From NCBI GenBank assembly GCA_963920665.1, contig OY987265.1:27037001-27101000 (forward strand): a stretch of 64,000 bases of DNA, in the 5' to 3' direction. The stretch is from Straminergon stramineum (taxonomy: Eukaryota; Streptophyta; Bryopsida; Hypnales; Calliergonaceae). The stretch's first letter is position 1. Every line of letters begins with the position of its first letter. The notes beneath the pieces were generated by a model. The model was given only the letters and a program-made list of their open reading frames with translations, had not been told where the DNA came from and made no database searches. Positions 10,625-21,194 of the stretch are shown one piece after another. Both the position numbers and the translations under genes were made by a program.

Positions 10625-12121
10625 ATGATGAAGGGGAAGGGCAAGAAGGTTGCAAAGCTGAAGCATACAGGGGGGCCATCGAGCTTGGAGATAGCTCGAG
10701 AAAGTCCATCGGAAGAGTACAAAAAGTTCATGATCAAATGTATCGTTGCATTTTATGAGTTAGAAACAACATTGTCTTTAGACAATAAATACATTCGGTA
10801 TTAGGAGGAGTGTGTGCCTAAATTCAAGATAGATATTAGGCAGATGTTGTTGAATGCATTGAGCGTTCTGGATTGGTGGGAAGAGACAGACAAGAACGGT
10901 TTCAACAAATGCTTAGACAACAAGGTGCATGACGCGTTGTGGAATTCGAAGGTTATCTTGGAAAAATATGGTAGGGAATATAGACCAAACGATGCTGGAT
11001 TTGAGGAAGTGGTTTTGAAGGCGAACTTGTTTAAGAGTCGGTGTGCTCCATTCACTAAGAATCACAATCGAATCGGTTCAATTGCTTGGTGGAAAAGCAA
11101 TGATGGAGTTGTAAAAGCGCAGAGGAACAGATGCCATCTAATAGCACTTCCAGATACGGCACAAGTGATTTCCGTTGACAACAAGACAATGCAAGGTGGA
11201 TATGCAACGATTCGAAAGGTTCGGATCGAAGGATGTTCAGGAATACTTCCCTATTGGGAGTTTGCAACGAAGAAGTCCAATCACTACCGCTCTCGACCAG
11301 AACTGGCAAAGTTGGAACATCAAAACGAGTCAATGGCTGTTCGAATTCCACATGCGGGAGTGATACGATTTGTTGCAATGCACGCAAGGTCGTATGAAGG
11401 CTATGTGTATTGGTGGAACGGTGGAACTTTGCATCAAATGTTGAACATGGATAATGATTATCCAGACAACATACAAATTCGATTGATGCACTCGAATCCC
11501 ACCAAGGAGGAGGTTGTAAAAGCTCACCGTCTAGGGCGATTTCGAAAGAAGCGTATAGAGCTTGCATGGGCGTTGGTGCATATAATGAATGTAGTGCATA
11601 TTGCTGGGCATTTGCACAATGATCTTTCTCCGGACAACATTATGTTTCATTTTCCGGAGGACGAGTCATGTGTGTACATTGGAGTTTGCGATTGGGGAAT
11701 GACCACCTTAGCTACTAAACCAATGAAATCCTTATACACGTTTACATCCAAAAAAGAGAAGACAGAAGCTTTGCGAAAAAGATGGTGGGTGGATCTAGAG
11801 ATTGCATATGTGCATAAAGTAGGTGCAGACGTGGGAATCATTCCGATGTATTCACGGAAATCGGAAGCATATGCGGTTGGAAAACTTGCTCAAAAGATCA
11901 ATGCGAAGTGCATGACACAGGCGTATTTCGAGTTGCAACATGAAACACCTCATATGACCAAATTTCAATTTCACGAATTCAGAAGGGTGTTTGATCTTTA
12001 CCTGAACCGCCTTTGTTTACCGGGTGATAATGAACATCGTAGTTTGGCCCATGTTGTACATCGGTTTTGTAGTACATACCATTGGCCAATTCCAGATGAA
12101 CATTTTCGTCATTCATATTAG
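10625..12121 (+). pseudogene. TE-associated protein kinase-like ORF with one in-frame stop
   Basis: A frame of about 498 codons from tandem ATGs at 10625 and 10628 to TAG 12119-12121, with one internal TAG at 10802-10804. Protein-kinase signatures appear in order. They are a Gly-rich loop GGYATIRKV (codons 191-199), a candidate ATP-binding Lys in FATKKS (K216/K217), a hinge-like stretch (GYVYWWNGGTLHQML), the catalytic loop HNDLSPDN (331-338) and a metal-binding DWG (356-358, in place of DFG). The catalytic residues appear intact, so this looks like a once-active kinase. The first 150 codons match no domain I recognise, apart from a basic start (MMKGKGKKVAKLK). It shares orientation and upstream array type with ORF C and the hAT transposase, which suggests TE cargo rather than a host gene. 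Substrate and role are unknown. Confidence 0.75.
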
Positions 12122-12925
12122 ATGATTATTATAGTAATATTAGTATTTCAATAGGCTATATAGACATGTAGAATTACTTGAGGAATATAGAGTTGAACTT
12201 AAATGTAATGATGTGTGCAATTAGCCAAGTGTGCACACCATATAGTATATTGCAAGTTTTGAATCAATAGTGTATGGCAATATATATGTAATTGAATAGA
12301 TTTTGAATTGTTTGTTATGTTTGTATTTGTATTGATTGAGACATTTTTAAATAGAAAATATAAAAAATTTTATTTATTTATTTAAGTTTTGATGATGTAC
12401 ATACTCATATTTCAAAAAATGTGGATAAGGATGCGAAAATTGAAGGTACAAAAATATTTCGTAAGAAATTTTAAATTAGAAAAAGGATAGCAATGAAACA
12501 CAAATGAAATCTTGTTGGTCAAACTCTAAATGAGATCAAAATTTATTCAAACATGCAAGAAAATGAAATAAAAAAACAATGCCTATGAGGCTATGAATAA
12601 TATATTTTCATAGAATTTTTCTTCAAAACTATCGGAGAAAATTAGGAAAATGTTTACAAATATGTGGTGTGGACAATTGAACATAAAAAGAAATCTTCTT
12701 AAAATTTGTAGAAGCAGAAACAAAATTAGGATAATATTATAATTTATACACGTTAAGTTTTTTACAATCCTCATTTCATTTTTATCGATGGGAAATTTAA
12801 AATAACTTGAAGATTAAGGGCAAACAAGATGGTCGATTGACCAAGGAATATTTATTTACTTATTTTTTATTGAATGTCATAGAGCTTCAAAATTGACAAT
12901 TTTCCTCCATTAATGATAAAAATTG
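12122..12925. other. AT-rich spacer, nothing recognised
   Basis: Very AT-rich, without long open frames or recognisable repeats beyond poly-A/T tracts. Confidence 0.5.
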
Positions 12926-12927
12926 TT

Positions 12928-13861
12928 TTAACCCCTAAAGTTCCTTGACTACACTCTCACCAAAAATGCTCTAAAACTACCATTTCTACTACAAGCACCA
13001 AATTTTAGAAAAATATCATTTTTTGACACATGTAACCATAGGATCTTGTAGTACTCTAGTTTGATAGTATGTGGAAAAAATTTCAGAAATTTCCACCATG
13101 TAGATTGCAAGATATTAGCGTTTGAAATGGTGAAGATCTTTTTTCTGGCCCCACATAAAACCAAGCAGCTCCACTTCACAAGGTCAAATCATTATTAGAA
13201 AATGTCCAAAATGGTTGTGCTTCTTTGGAATCATTCTTCAGGGCAAGTTGGCTACATACATGAAAATTTTCAAATCATTTGGAGTTGTACAACATATAGG
13301 AAAAAAATAGTAAGTAGAAAGAAATAGAGAATGATTCAAAATACTAAATTGTTAATAAATTAATTAAAAAATTAAAAAATTCCAATACAAATGGTGGAAT
13401 TGTTGTTATAAACAATCTACATCCAATCACATTATTTTTTTTCAAAACTACTAAAATCTCAATAACTTAAAGGACTTCAAAGTTATTTTTGGTGTAGGGA
13501 TTCCATAACTACCTACAAACTAAAAAGCCTCATAACTTTCATCTCAACTATTGAAATGCAATGCTTCAAAGCTTTTTGAGTGCATCTAAATCTGAAGAAC
13601 AAATTTTAAATTTTTATTTAAAAAAAAAGTAAATTCTTCGAATGTGCCTAGATTGCCCGAGTTGAGAAACAAACAACATATTATGCAATAACTTTTGACT
13701 CATATTTTCAATTGTCATGAAATTTGTGCATATGAAAGATATTCTTTGTCCCCACATTGTATTAAAATTTCAGCCCAAAATATGGAAATCTCCACTCACA
13801 TGCACCTGCCCAAAATCAATCTGTTGCCAAAATTAACATTTGGTCCTTTAGGGGTTAAACT
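12928..13861. mobile_element. Non-autonomous DNA transposon with TTAACCCCTAAAG inverted ends (copy 1)
   Basis: The left end reads TTTTAACCCCTAAAG and the right end CTTTAGGGGTTAAAC, giving short terminal inverted repeats (TIRs) about 0.93 kb apart with AT-rich non-coding interior. A second element of the same design and length lies at 49100-50018, with better-kept ends (CCCCTAAAGGACC and GGTCCTTTAGGGG). A TA dinucleotide borders both ends, but I cannot settle the target duplication or superfamily. Confidence 0.6.
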
Positions 13862-14380
13862 TATAGTAAATTAGTAATATTTCCAATTTTGACATTCATG
13901 CACATATAGGATATGTAATGCCACATTAACACATTACACATATGACATATTCATGATTTTGTTTTCATGTAATCTTTGACAATTTCCTTCAATAAATTGC
14001 CATAATTGAAAAATTTTGAGCAATTTCGTCTTCAAATTTTACTTTTGTTTTAGCTTCTAAGAGCATCCTTTGTAAGGGACTAAGGGCAATCCCTATCTCT
14101 ATGTCCATGAATTTCATTTGAATAGGAAAAAGAACTCCCCATCAAGGTTCTCTGTCACTAAATTTTTAAGAAATGAATGCCCAATTCTAAATTCTCTATT
14201 GAGGGTTTGGAGGTGAAATTTATGGGTTTTTTTTTCTTTTTTTTAATTACAAATTTAGGCAAATCAAAGGTTACTTCCCTACAAATTTAAAGTGAAGTAA
14301 TACTAGGGGTGTAGAACTTCCTTGTTCTGATTTTTATGATTTTCATCTACAATTCTATAAAGACATGGAGACAATTTGTG
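13862..14380. other. AT-rich spacer
   Basis: No gene or clear repeat. It ends abruptly at the G-rich array that begins near 14384. Confidence 0.5.
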
Positions 14381-14383
14381 AAT

Positions 14384-14710
14384 GTGGTCCGGGCGGTCGG
14401 GGTAGCGGACGGGGAGGACATGGCGGTCGAGGTAGACTAGTCGGTCGGGGCGGACGGTCAGTGGCGGATGGTTAGGGGCGGACGTTCGGGGCGGACGAGC
14501 GGACGGAACCATTGGTAGGGGCGGACGAGCAGAGGCGGATGGTCAGGCGGTCGGGGCGGACGGTCAGTGGCGGACAGGCAAGGGCGGACGGGCGGATGGG
14601 CAGCGGCGGACGGTCCAGGCAGACGGCGGGAACGTGCACTAGTCCGCTTGTCATCGGACGTTGTGGACCCCGCGTCCGCGTCCGGACATCCGGACGTCCT
14701 GTCAACCCTG
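14384..14710 (-). repeat. GCGGACGG-type array ending in a hAT-like CAGGG terminus
   Basis: A dense array of GGGCGGACGG, GGCGGTCGGGG and related units. Read on the minus strand it starts at 14710 with CAGGGTTGACAGGACGTCC, a typical hAT TIR opening, followed by CCGTCCGCC repeats that resemble subterminal transposase-binding sites. It abuts the truncated ORF C copy exactly at 14710/14711. No matching left terminus or 8-bp duplication was found, so this is a candidate hAT end only. Confidence 0.5.
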
Positions 14711-15751
14711 CTCTTTGTTGGGCTGCCAAACGAGTTTGTCCAGCTTGAATTAGTTCTTTGAGGGTGCCCACATCCTCAACCTGAATCTCTTGTGCACTTC
14801 GCTTCTCGATGATCTCACACTCCCTTTCTTTTCTTCAAGATCCTTTAAAAGCATCTCCAACTCCACTTTATAGGATTCTTTCGTCCGCCGTTTATTGTCT
14901 TCTCCAAGTACACCTTGATGTTCTTGTTCCATTTCACGTAATCCTTCCATAGAAGGCAAATTCATCAAGGTCAAAGGAATCTCTTCTTCGGCTTCACTCT
15001 CCCCATCCAACCTATCTTCATTAATTTCTTGCAAGCGAGCTTGCACGTAATGGAACACTTCGTCATCTTTGGGACGACGGACCCCTATCGGTTCCACAGA
15101 CATAAAAGGTTCTCCATTCGTTGGTGTGGTCCGTTGCATGTTGCCTTCTTCGGATACCACCAATGCTAAGTTTTCTTCCATTGATGTATTTTCCATCCTG
15201 TCCCTAGGTTCAGGCAATGGCTCTTCATCGGAGTCCGATTCTCCAGTTGACATTGACCAAACATAATCCTCATCTGCCACTCCTTCTATAATGTTCTTTT
15301 TGGGCCCTAGCCCATCCCGAGGATTATTTGAAGGACCCGCTCTTGGAATGTCTTTTGTATCTGGAAGTGTGACATTCTTGGATGTCTTGAAGGTCATCCA
15401 ATCTACCGTTTTCCCCAATTGTAACTCTGCATATACCATTTGGCATATGCCCATTGAGACTTCGCTCCATGGAATTTTTCGCTTTCCGTACAATGCTCAG
15501 TACACTTCAATACATCTCTGGACAAATGCATCATCCTTGCAGTAATGAAGATTTGCTTGGTTTTGCTTCACATGGTGAATGTGTCGATGGTAAGGGAAGA
15601 GCTTGTCGATATGGCACTAATCCACAAATAACTTGCAAGTCATTAAGGTCCAATCAGAATTTACATGACGCCATCCTTGATATGCCTTAGCCGCTGGGTC
15701 AAGAAGGGTGCGTCGTTGCCTGCTATGGCGATCTCCTTTCTTCTTCGTCAT
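14711..15751 (-). pseudogene. ORF C right copy, truncated by a TE junction
   Basis: Inverted copy of the left ORF C. Its ATG is visible at 15749-15751 and opens MTKKKGDRHSRQRR, a basic start that the left copy has lost. Damage: TAG at 15617-15619 (Trp TGG in the left copy), TGA at 15497-15499 (Arg CGA in the left copy), and a 1-bp loss in an A run near 14835 that shifts frame. The sequence stops matching at 14711, equivalent to 3835 in the left copy, where the CAGGG-ended array begins. All coiled coils downstream of that point are missing. At the left copy's TGA (2959) this copy still has CGA, so the two copies decayed independently. Confidence 0.75.
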
Positions 15752-15944
15752 CTTGTCGTGTCACTCTAACGTAAAGAGAACTAGACTTTTGTTGATAATA
15801 TAACCGAAGAAATGAATTCGTAAATGTGGAGGCCACAACACGTGTAGATGCCCAAACTTCCAACCCACGAATCGGTAGTCAAACGCTTCAAGGCGGATGA
15901 AAGGCGCATTGTGACGAAGGAAGTGACGACTTGGGAATCCAATA

Positions 15945-15957
15945 TCCCCTTAAATAC
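15945..15957 (-). promoter_or_regulatory. TATA-like element before right ORF C
   Basis: On the minus strand the sequence reads TATTTAAGGGG, equivalent to 2784-2792 in the left arm. It lies about 195 bp upstream of the ORF C ATG. Confidence 0.4.
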
Positions 15958-15964
15958 ACGAAGT

Positions 15965-16440
15965 CGCCTAGGGCGCATGCGGGAAGAGGGCACGTGCGGG
16001 TCTTGGACGCCCGCGGGTCTAGGTCCCATTGTTCAGAAACTGCCATTCAAGAAAAATTAGAGTTTCTGGAAGAAGACCTCGGGTGCAGGGTGACCGCGAG
16101 TATAGGGGGGCGGTCGCATATAGGACGACCACAGGTCTTTTCCTAGGCGACCTCAGGTAATGGGGCGACCGCGGGTACAGGGGGCGGCTGCATATAGGGC
16201 GACCACATGTCAATTCTTGGGCGACCGCAGGTAATGGGGCAACCGCGGGTACAGGAGGCGGCCGCATATAAGGCGACCACAAGTCATTTCCTCGGCGACC
16301 ACGGGTAATGGGGCGATCGCGGGTCTCAGATTCCAAAAGGTCTTCCCTAGTTCATGACGATGGGAGCGGTTGCGTATGGGGCGACCTCGGGTCAGGGGCG
16401 ACCTTGGGTTAGGGGCGTCCGCAGGTCAGGGGCGCCAAAA
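15965..16440 (-). repeat. GC-rich motif array upstream of right ORF C
   Basis: Inverted counterpart of 2285-2770: GGGCGACCGCGGGT motifs at regular spacing with GCATATAGGGCGACC pieces between. It is followed by the same flanking sequence (GCGCCAAAAAACATGAG) as the left arm. Confidence 0.85.
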
Positions 16441-17830
16441 AACATGAGTTTGAGTTTCCGCCCTAACAAATTGGAGGGAAGGTGTTCAAACTTTTCAAGT
16501 ACCGCTCCCCCCTTTTCTGAGAATTAACTCCAGAAAATCCTAAGACAGAGGCATTCAATACTAAGTGATCAAAAGTTAATTAAGTAATAAAGAAAGAGAA
16601 TTGGTTGACGAAGTGGAGATTTGGAAAAGCCCTTCTTCCTAACATTTTATTTCTTCTTCATCCATCCATGTGGTCATGTAAAATTCAACGTAACCATTTC
16701 CTACTTTCATTTTTGGAAGGAGTACATTAAAAGGAGACCTTTCCTTGTGGGGCGAAACGATGTACAAATAAAATACTGAAACTATGGGATGCATGAAGAG
16801 AAATCTTTTTATCTACATCAAAAGTGGTTTTAAAAAATGGAGACTTGGGAAAGCTCTTCTCCTTGACATTTTCTTTTTCCGCATGCTCATGTAAAATTCA
16901 ACATGACCATTTCCTATTTTAATTTTTAGAGGGAGTACATTTGGAGGAGACCTTCTCTTTGGGGGAAATGTATCAATGATGTACAAAAAAAATACTAACA
17001 CCGTGAGATGCATGAAGAAAAAATCTTTTGATCTCCATAAGAAGTGGTTTTTAAAAATGGAGGCTTGGGGAAGCTCTTCTCCACAATTTTTTTTTCTTCG
17101 TGCTCATGTAAAATTCAACATGACCATTTCCTATTTTAATTTTTAGAGGGAGTACATTTGGAGGAGACATTCCCTTTGGGGGGAAACGATGTACAAAAAA
17201 AATACTAACACCATGAGATGCATGAAGAAAACATCTTTTGATCTACATAGGAAGTGGTTTTTAAAAATGGAGACTTGGGGAAGCCCTTCTCCTCGTCATT
17301 TCATTTTCCAACTTCCAACATAGGAATTTCAATAGAGTCCTCCTCTTGATACATCAAGGGGATTTAAAACACATTTGAAGGGGTGAATGAATATTGAATT
17401 TATTAAAGATTAAAAAGTTCGGAAATGACACCTTCAATGGTTTATATCTTACAAGTGCAAGGTTTAGGAGTTCAAACTTTTTTATGACATATAATGAAAA
17501 GCAAATCACATGTGTTTATCATTTTATCCACCCTAAAAGATAGAAGTACATTACTTTTGGGGTGGCATACATGGAGAAGGTCCATGGTTTTTCTATAGGG
17601 TTTAGGGTATAGGGTTAGAGTTTGGAAAACCCTCTTCAATTTATCTAATTAGTCTTACTATAATTTTGTATTTATAGAATGATTTTGTAGTATTAACTAT
17701 CTACCAACATTGAAGGACAGGTCAGTTATAGTCCATGAAAGATGCAATTTAGTTTGACTTCATTATTGTTGGAGATGGCTCACATCTTCTGCTACGTTGG
17801 TTTCTCGACTGGTGTGACTTTAAGATAGAG
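16441..17830 (-). repeat. Right-arm tandem repeats and telomere-like tract
   Basis: Inverted counterpart of about 471-2285. About three units of the 214-bp tandem repeat occur at 16790-17300, against about five on the left. A shortened telomere-like tract (TATAGGGTTTAGGGTATAGGG) lies near 17596-17625. No gene. Confidence 0.8.
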
Positions 17831-17834
17831 GCGA

Positions 17835-18440
17835 TTGCTAGTGGGGGGTGAGTTCAAGTCCTGGGCGACCGCAGGTGGGCGCTTGGTCTTCTAGCTTGCT
17901 ATTGTTGAGCCCAATTCAGTGGAATGGGGCGACTGCGGGTGGGGGTTGGATTTCTGGCTTATTGTTGTTAAGCCCAATTTGGTGGAATGGGGTGCGACTG
18001 CGGGTGGGGGCGAGTTCAGGTCCTGGGCGACTGCAGGTGGGGGCGACTTCAGGTCCTGGTGGTTTCGAGCCCAATTTAGTGGATTGGGGGCAACCGCGGG
18101 TGGGGGGCGAGTTCAGGTCCTGGGCAACCGCGGGTGGGGGCAACTTCAGGTCCTGGTGGTTTTGAGCCCAATTTGGTGGATTGGGGGGCGACCGTGGGAG
18201 GGGGCGCGGTCTTCTGTTTTGGTGGTTTCCAGACTAATTTGGTGGAGGAGGGCGGTGACCGCGGGTTGGGGCGGCTTCAGGTCCTGGTGGTTGTGGAGCC
18301 CAATTTGGTGGAATGGGGTGCGACTACGAGTGGGGGGCGAGTTCAGGTCCTGGGCGACCGTGGGTGGGGGCGACTTTAGGTCCTGGTGGTTTTGAGCCCA
18401 ATTTCGTGGATTGGGGGGCGACCGCGGGTGGGGGCATGCC
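17835..18440 (-). repeat. GC-rich motif array, outer end of right arm
   Basis: Counterpart of 1-470 in inverted orientation, with units such as GGGCGACCGCGGGTGGGGGCG and TTGAGCCCAATTTGGTGGA. It ends at about 18440 (GGGGGCATGCC), which may be the outer boundary of the element. No TSD can be tested because the left end lies outside the window. Confidence 0.8.
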
Positions 18441-18519
18441 TTCCAATCCAAAGAAGTTTTAATAAGTATAACGAGTTCAACTTTTAACATCTAAGAACAA
18501 GTCACTTCATTAGGACCTT

Positions 18520-18662
18520 GGGGTCTTCAAGGCATCTTCAGGTGATGCATGGAAGGTATTGGCTTCCTAGAAGTCATTGTTCTTGTAGAGGTCTCAGGTT
18601 CGATCCCCAATGAGATGAATTTGGTTTGGTTCTTATAGCCAACCGACAAAGAAAAAAAAAAA
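18520..18662 (+). mobile_element. tRNA-derived SINE-like sequence
   Basis: A Pol III box-B match GGTTCGATCCC sits at 18597-18607 and a poly-A tail ends at about 18661. Box A is weak. The roughly 140-bp length with a 3' A-run fits a tRNA-derived SINE. A flanking duplication was not confirmed. Confidence 0.5.
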
Positions 18663-18701
18663 GACGTCAAGCTAGTTCCTTGTGGTATGTGGGAGGGAAG
18701 G

Positions 18702-18875
18702 TGATTTGATTCTCAAGGTCTAGGGGATGGTCCATGAGAGTTATAAGAAATCAGTATTGAATTTCGGATGGAAATGTATGTGGTGCAACCTTGCACCTCA
18801 TACATTTCCGTATGAAATTCAATACTGACCATCTCAACCCTCATAGTACATCTCCGAAATCTTGGGAATCAAATG
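18702..18875. repeat. Imperfect hairpin / foldback element
   Basis: Two arms of about 80 bp face each other over almost no loop. The best-paired stretches are CAGTATTGAATTTC with its complement, and GGAAATGTATGTGGTGCAA with TTGCACCTCATACATTTCC. Transcription would give a long stem, so a MITE or small-RNA source are both possible. Confidence 0.7.
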
Positions 18876-19246
18876 ATGTTTCCTGCTCACCTATTGGAGT
18901 GACCAAACTTGACGTTTTGTCTCTTTGGAGAGAGATTATTTTTTGTATAGAAAAGTTGAAGTAAACCTTGGATAGCTTTTACAAGAATGTCACAACGTGC
19001 AATTTTCGATTTTCCTGGTTTCCCTAGTGAAGCTAACTAGAAAATACATATAGGTATCCAGAATTAGCTAAGGAACCATCTAGATCTGAATAAGAAGCGG
19101 AAAATGAGATAATGGAAAGATCTACTCAATCTAGGTTCCAAGGAGTGAACGGATAGGAGCGGATGTCTGACCAAACAGGCATGGACTGGATACCTTAGAC
19201 GAATCGGATCCGGAATGAGTCAGGATGAGGTGGCAAGGAGTCCAAC

Positions 19247-19256
19247 GGCTATAAAA
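19247..19256 (+). promoter_or_regulatory. TATA box of element A
   Basis: GCTATAAAAGAAC lies about 265 bp upstream of the Gag-like ATG at 19518. This is a good TATA match in an otherwise mixed-composition leader. Confidence 0.5.
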
Positions 19257-19517
19257 GAACTAGAGCTATCTAGATCAAACTCTTTCTCATTTTCATATGC
19301 CCAGCGCTGTTTGTGCTTTGTATTTGCCTCTATGCCTGTCGATTAGTTTTCCGTGATAGTCTTTCGTGCTAGTGTCCGTTGCAAGACTTGTGGTCTTTGA
19401 GCGTTCGAGCTTTAATTACCGGTTGAGATCGGGGAGCGAAAGCAAGAATGAGGCGTGCGGCTAGGAGAGATAGCAAGGGAGTATCGAAAAGGGTCCCGAG
19501 CACACCAATCCGTGTCC

Positions 19518-21194
19518 ATGCCGCAGCTTAGGAGGAGTAGAGGCGGACAGGCCAATTCCAGTATACCACCAACGGAGGTGAAGCTCCGGAAGGTAGTTCC
19601 GGTTATTTCCTCCACCGAACCAGCCAAGTCCCAACTCATGGAAGATTTAACCTCCATGGGTTGCCTAGGGTTTGTGGATAAACCCTAGGGCTTCAAAGAA
19701 GAGTCCATAGTCAAAGAACTCTTGGGCAAGCTGTCCAATGAGTTTGACAACACTCCGAGAGCCGTTCCACATCTGTGGACGGAAGACATGTGGAGAACAG
19801 CCTATAGTTTCCACGTAGGAGGACTAGGAATGGCAAGCCGGAAGGATGAGTTCTGTCGCGGAAAGTTCGGGGGAGCGGTCAATCCAAAAGACGGATACGT
19901 AGTAGATGATTGCATCGATGAGCAACATCACCGGCTACTGAAGTTCTTAGTTCTGGTCCTTCATCCAGAAAAACCAACGAGGGTGACTATCTCCCTCGCC
20001 AACACTATTTTCGGCTCTCTGAGAGGAGACCAGAAAGTTGACTGGGCTCGGATCATTTCCGAGCTAGTCACCCAACTCGTAGGAAGAGTGGGGAAGAGTA
20101 GGGCCACTCCGGTGTGCCCCTATCTCATGCACCTCTATCATTCTCACCAACTCCTGAGGGCACCAGAGGAGAAGAGGTGGAAGGCTTAGGAAACTCTCCT
20201 GAAATACGGAGAATCGGAAACGGATGAGGAGATGGAATCCGGTTCCGATCCCGAAGAGAACAGTGAGTTAGAGGAAGAAGAGGCGCCAATGCCGCCCATC
20301 AAACGGCAGAAGACGACCTCTCCCAACAAGAGGGAGACGCCGCCCGCTCGCGACACCCCGGCCCTAGAGGAGAAGCCGGAGGTCGAGAAGACGGTGTCAA
20401 AAGAATCAGATCCCGAAGACCCATTCAGATCACTCGTAAAAACCTTATGCGACATACAAGCGGATTGGGAGATGAAAAGGAAGATGCTAATAGCAATCGG
20501 GAGGATGGTGGGAGTAGCACCCGACCGGGAGCTACCGGAAAAGGTGGCGGCCTGTATTTCTGATCCGGTCGAGTCCCGGAAGTAGGAAGCAGAGATCCGC
20601 CGGTTACAAGAGGAGGTGGATGGGATGAAGACAGAGATCTTGGTGCACAAGGAGAACTTTGCAGCCACCAAATCTATTGCAGAGGATGCTCGGCAGATGA
20701 TGGAGCAAGTGAAAGCCACGTTTGGGAAGACCGGAACGACCCTCACCAAGGCCAAGTTGTTTGACGAGTGGGTGCATGAGGAGAAGAAGCTATCCGGTTC
20801 CCGGATGGTGCGGATCCTCAACGACTTTGCTGAGCAGGTAGAAGCGGCAATGAAGGAGGCACGGAAGGCAGCGGACCGGATGGAGGAGAGTACCCGGATA
20901 TTGTCAGGAGCAACTTGCTCTTGTGGTATTCGACTCTTAGATATCTCCCTCCCGGATTCGTTCCCGGGAGTGACAGTAGGAGAGGGGAAGGATACGACCC
21001 CCAAGTTCAAGAGAACGACCCAGGCCGGCACACCTAGAACTACCATCGACTTGGACTCACCACCCACGTTCATAGAAGGCAATCCGGTTCCTCGACCTCA
21101 GGAGGTAAAGAGGAGTTGGAATCTAAACGAGGTTTTTGAGCAGATGGACCCGGGAGCGGACATCGCGACCATTGGATCGCGAATAGGGGCTTAG
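19518..21194 (+). pseudogene. Gag-like ORF of element A, three in-frame stops
   Basis: One frame of about 559 codons from the first in-frame ATG (MPQLRRSRGG) to TAG 21192-21194. It is interrupted only by TAG at 19686, 20187 and 20583, with no frameshift. The N-terminal 220 codons align with element B at several points: DDL/EDL...MGCLGFVDKP, IWTDEVW/LWTEDMW, HPEKPTRVTISLANTIFG, KVDWARII and CPYLMHLYHSHQLL. An acidic linker (SDPEENSELEEEE) and coiled-coil-forming segments follow. The first stop lies where B has Trp (TGG), so it is a nonsense substitution. No zinc knuckle, protease, RT or integrase is visible. The family resembles plant transposon-associated proteins of unknown enzymology, so a structural Gag-like role is inferred. 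Confidence 0.65.
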
